Origin: Nitrospirota bacterium
GTDB lineage: Bacteria; Nitrospinota; Nitrospinia; Nitrospinales; Nitrospinaceae
Length of the DNA stretch: 5,345 nucleotides
Direction: 5' to 3'
NCBI GenBank assembly: GCA_003229345.1
Contig: QIDN01000139.1
Span: 1-5,345, forward strand
Position numbers and translations under genes: made by a program. The notes beneath the pieces were generated by a model. The model did no database searches and was not told where the DNA came from. It saw nothing but the letters and a program-made list of their open reading frames with translations. This document shows positions 4,536 through 5,345 of the stretch, in pieces; positions within the stretch are counted from its first letter, which is position 1; each line of letters opens with the position of its first letter.

Positions 4536-5258
4536 ATGATTTCTGCCACTTCAAAAAAAACAGCAAAAGCTCAGAAAACCAGGGAAATTATCCTGAAAGC
4601 CGCCCTGGAACAATTTAAAGAAAAAGGGTATGGCGGAACCACGATGCGGGATATTGCCAAGCAGGCAGACGTGTCCGTCGGCAATGCTTATTACTACTTT
4701 CAATCCAAGGAAGAGATGATTCTCGAGGTATTTGTCCGCTCTCAGCGGGATGCGGAAATTCGGAATCGGGAGACCTGCCGCCAGACGCGGAGTTTCAAAA
4801 CCCGGTTTTTAGACCTCCAGTTTCACCGATTGGACCTATTATCCGAGCACAGAGAGCTGTTTGTGGTGTTGACCCAAGCCGGGATCCATCCCGATCACCC
4901 TCTTTCACCGTTTTCAGCAGAAATGGCTTTCTTAAGAAATGAAGCAACGGCCTTGATTAGTGAGTCTGTGGAAGGCAGTGATTTGAAAGTGACCTCTTCG
5001 CTTCGGCCCTACCTACCCCGGCTTTTGTGGTTGTTCAATTTGGCGATTATATTGTTTTGGTCTCTGGACGGATCCAGGGAACAAAAAAACACCCGGCGTC
5101 TGGTGGAACTCAGCCTCAGCCTGATGGTTCCTTTATTCGGACTCACCCTATTGCCGCTGGCGGGCATGTTCAACCGAATGGTCATCGAAATTCATGACCT
5201 GCTCAGTTCAATGATCCGAGAGAACCCAGCACCGCCAACGCACAGGAAAACAAAATAA
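4536..5258 (+). CDS. TetR/AcrR-family transcriptional regulator
   Basis: A 240-residue one-component regulator. The N-terminal TetR DNA-binding domain spans about residues 14-66: TREIILKAALEQFKEKGY, then TTMRDIAKQADVSVGNAYYYF, with the helix-turn-helix at about 36-55 and the typical YYYFQSKEEMI after it. The rest (about 70-240) is a helical ligand-binding and dimerisation domain with a hydrophobic segment PRLLWLFNLAIILFWSLDGS followed by a long helix; this is compatible with a lipophilic ligand, which is not identified. Length is at the upper end for the family. The ATG at 4536 has only a weak GGA 11 bases upstream, but the residues before the domain are the usual basic tail. Two identical palindromes surround its promoter, which predicts autorepression and possible control of the divergent COQ7-like gene. 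The next gene begins 60 bp downstream on the same strand and may be cotranscribed. Confidence 0.92.
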   Translation: MISATSKKTAKAQKTREIILKAALEQFKEKGYGGTTMRDIAKQADVSVGNAYYYFQSKEEMILEVFVRSQRDAEIRNRETCRQTRSFKTRFLDLQFHRLDLLSEHRELFVVLTQAGIHPDHPLSPFSAEMAFLRNEATALISESVEGSDLKVTSSLRPYLPRLLWLFNLAIILFWSLDGSREQKNTRRLVELSLSLMVPLFGLTLLPLAGMFNRMVIEIHDLLSSMIRENPAPPTHRKTK

Positions 5259-5318
5259 AAAAATAAGTCTCATTAACTAAAAATATCCGAAGTGACCGAC
5301 TACCCAGGAGAAAGTGTA

Positions 5319-5345
5319 ATGGATATCCTTTTCGATCAAATTAAA
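5319..5345 (+). CDS. Start of an unidentified gene, right edge
   Basis: Nine codons, MDILFDQIK, run into the window edge. The start is called because AGGAG (5306-5310) lies 8 bases before the ATG and the tetR stop is 60 bp upstream. No terminator hairpin is seen in the gap, so it may be in one transcript with tetR and share its regulation. The product cannot be identified from nine residues. Confidence 0.6.

Overview
The window looks like a chromosomal stretch of a Gram-negative bacterium. It has a lipobox outer-membrane-type TPR protein, clear Shine-Dalgarno sites, sigma-70-like promoters and moderate G+C in most genes. A Nitrospina-like or deltaproteobacterial source is a guess from the general look of the proteins. 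No phage, transposase, CRISPR, rRNA or tRNA gene was seen.

Layout. At the left edge is the 5' part of a minus-strand gene for a small membrane-anchored protein (1-277). Next comes about 390 bp without a gene, holding a 10-bp inverted repeat (410-440) and a foldable GC-rich element (562-640). A minus-strand gene of unknown function follows (666-1358), then about 460 bp of noncoding DNA. A plus-strand TPR lipoprotein gene (1816-2538) converges on an AT-rich minus-strand gene for an exported DUF1566-domain protein (2554-3216). A chimeric relic lies at 3317-3543. A minus-strand COQ7-like di-iron gene (3554-4288) is divergent from a plus-strand TetR regulator gene (4536-5258). The first nine codons of another plus-strand gene close the window (5319-5345).

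The most notable finding is the relic. Its left half (3317-3432) is a decayed copy of the 5' part of the COQ7-like gene. Its right half (3433-3543) is a decayed copy of the 3' end of the TPR gene. Both ungapped alignments meet at base 3433. At the matching places in the intact genes (4251-4257 and 2425-2431) the same seven bases, CAAACCG, occur. This is the signature of a tandem duplication of an ancestral convergent TPR/COQ7 pair through short homology, with the AT-rich DUF1566 gene now sitting where the rest of the first COQ7 copy should be. Differences in the TPR half are mostly synonymous, so the copied DNA probably came from, or lived as, a functional divergent version before it decayed.

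Regulation is best seen between the COQ7-like gene and tetR. Two copies of the palindrome TGAACATGTTCA, centred 52 bp apart, bracket a good promoter (TTGCCT, 17 bp, TATAAT) for tetR. One copy overlaps the expected tetR start; the other lies between the two divergent promoters. The simplest reading is that the TetR protein represses itself and may also control the COQ7-like gene.
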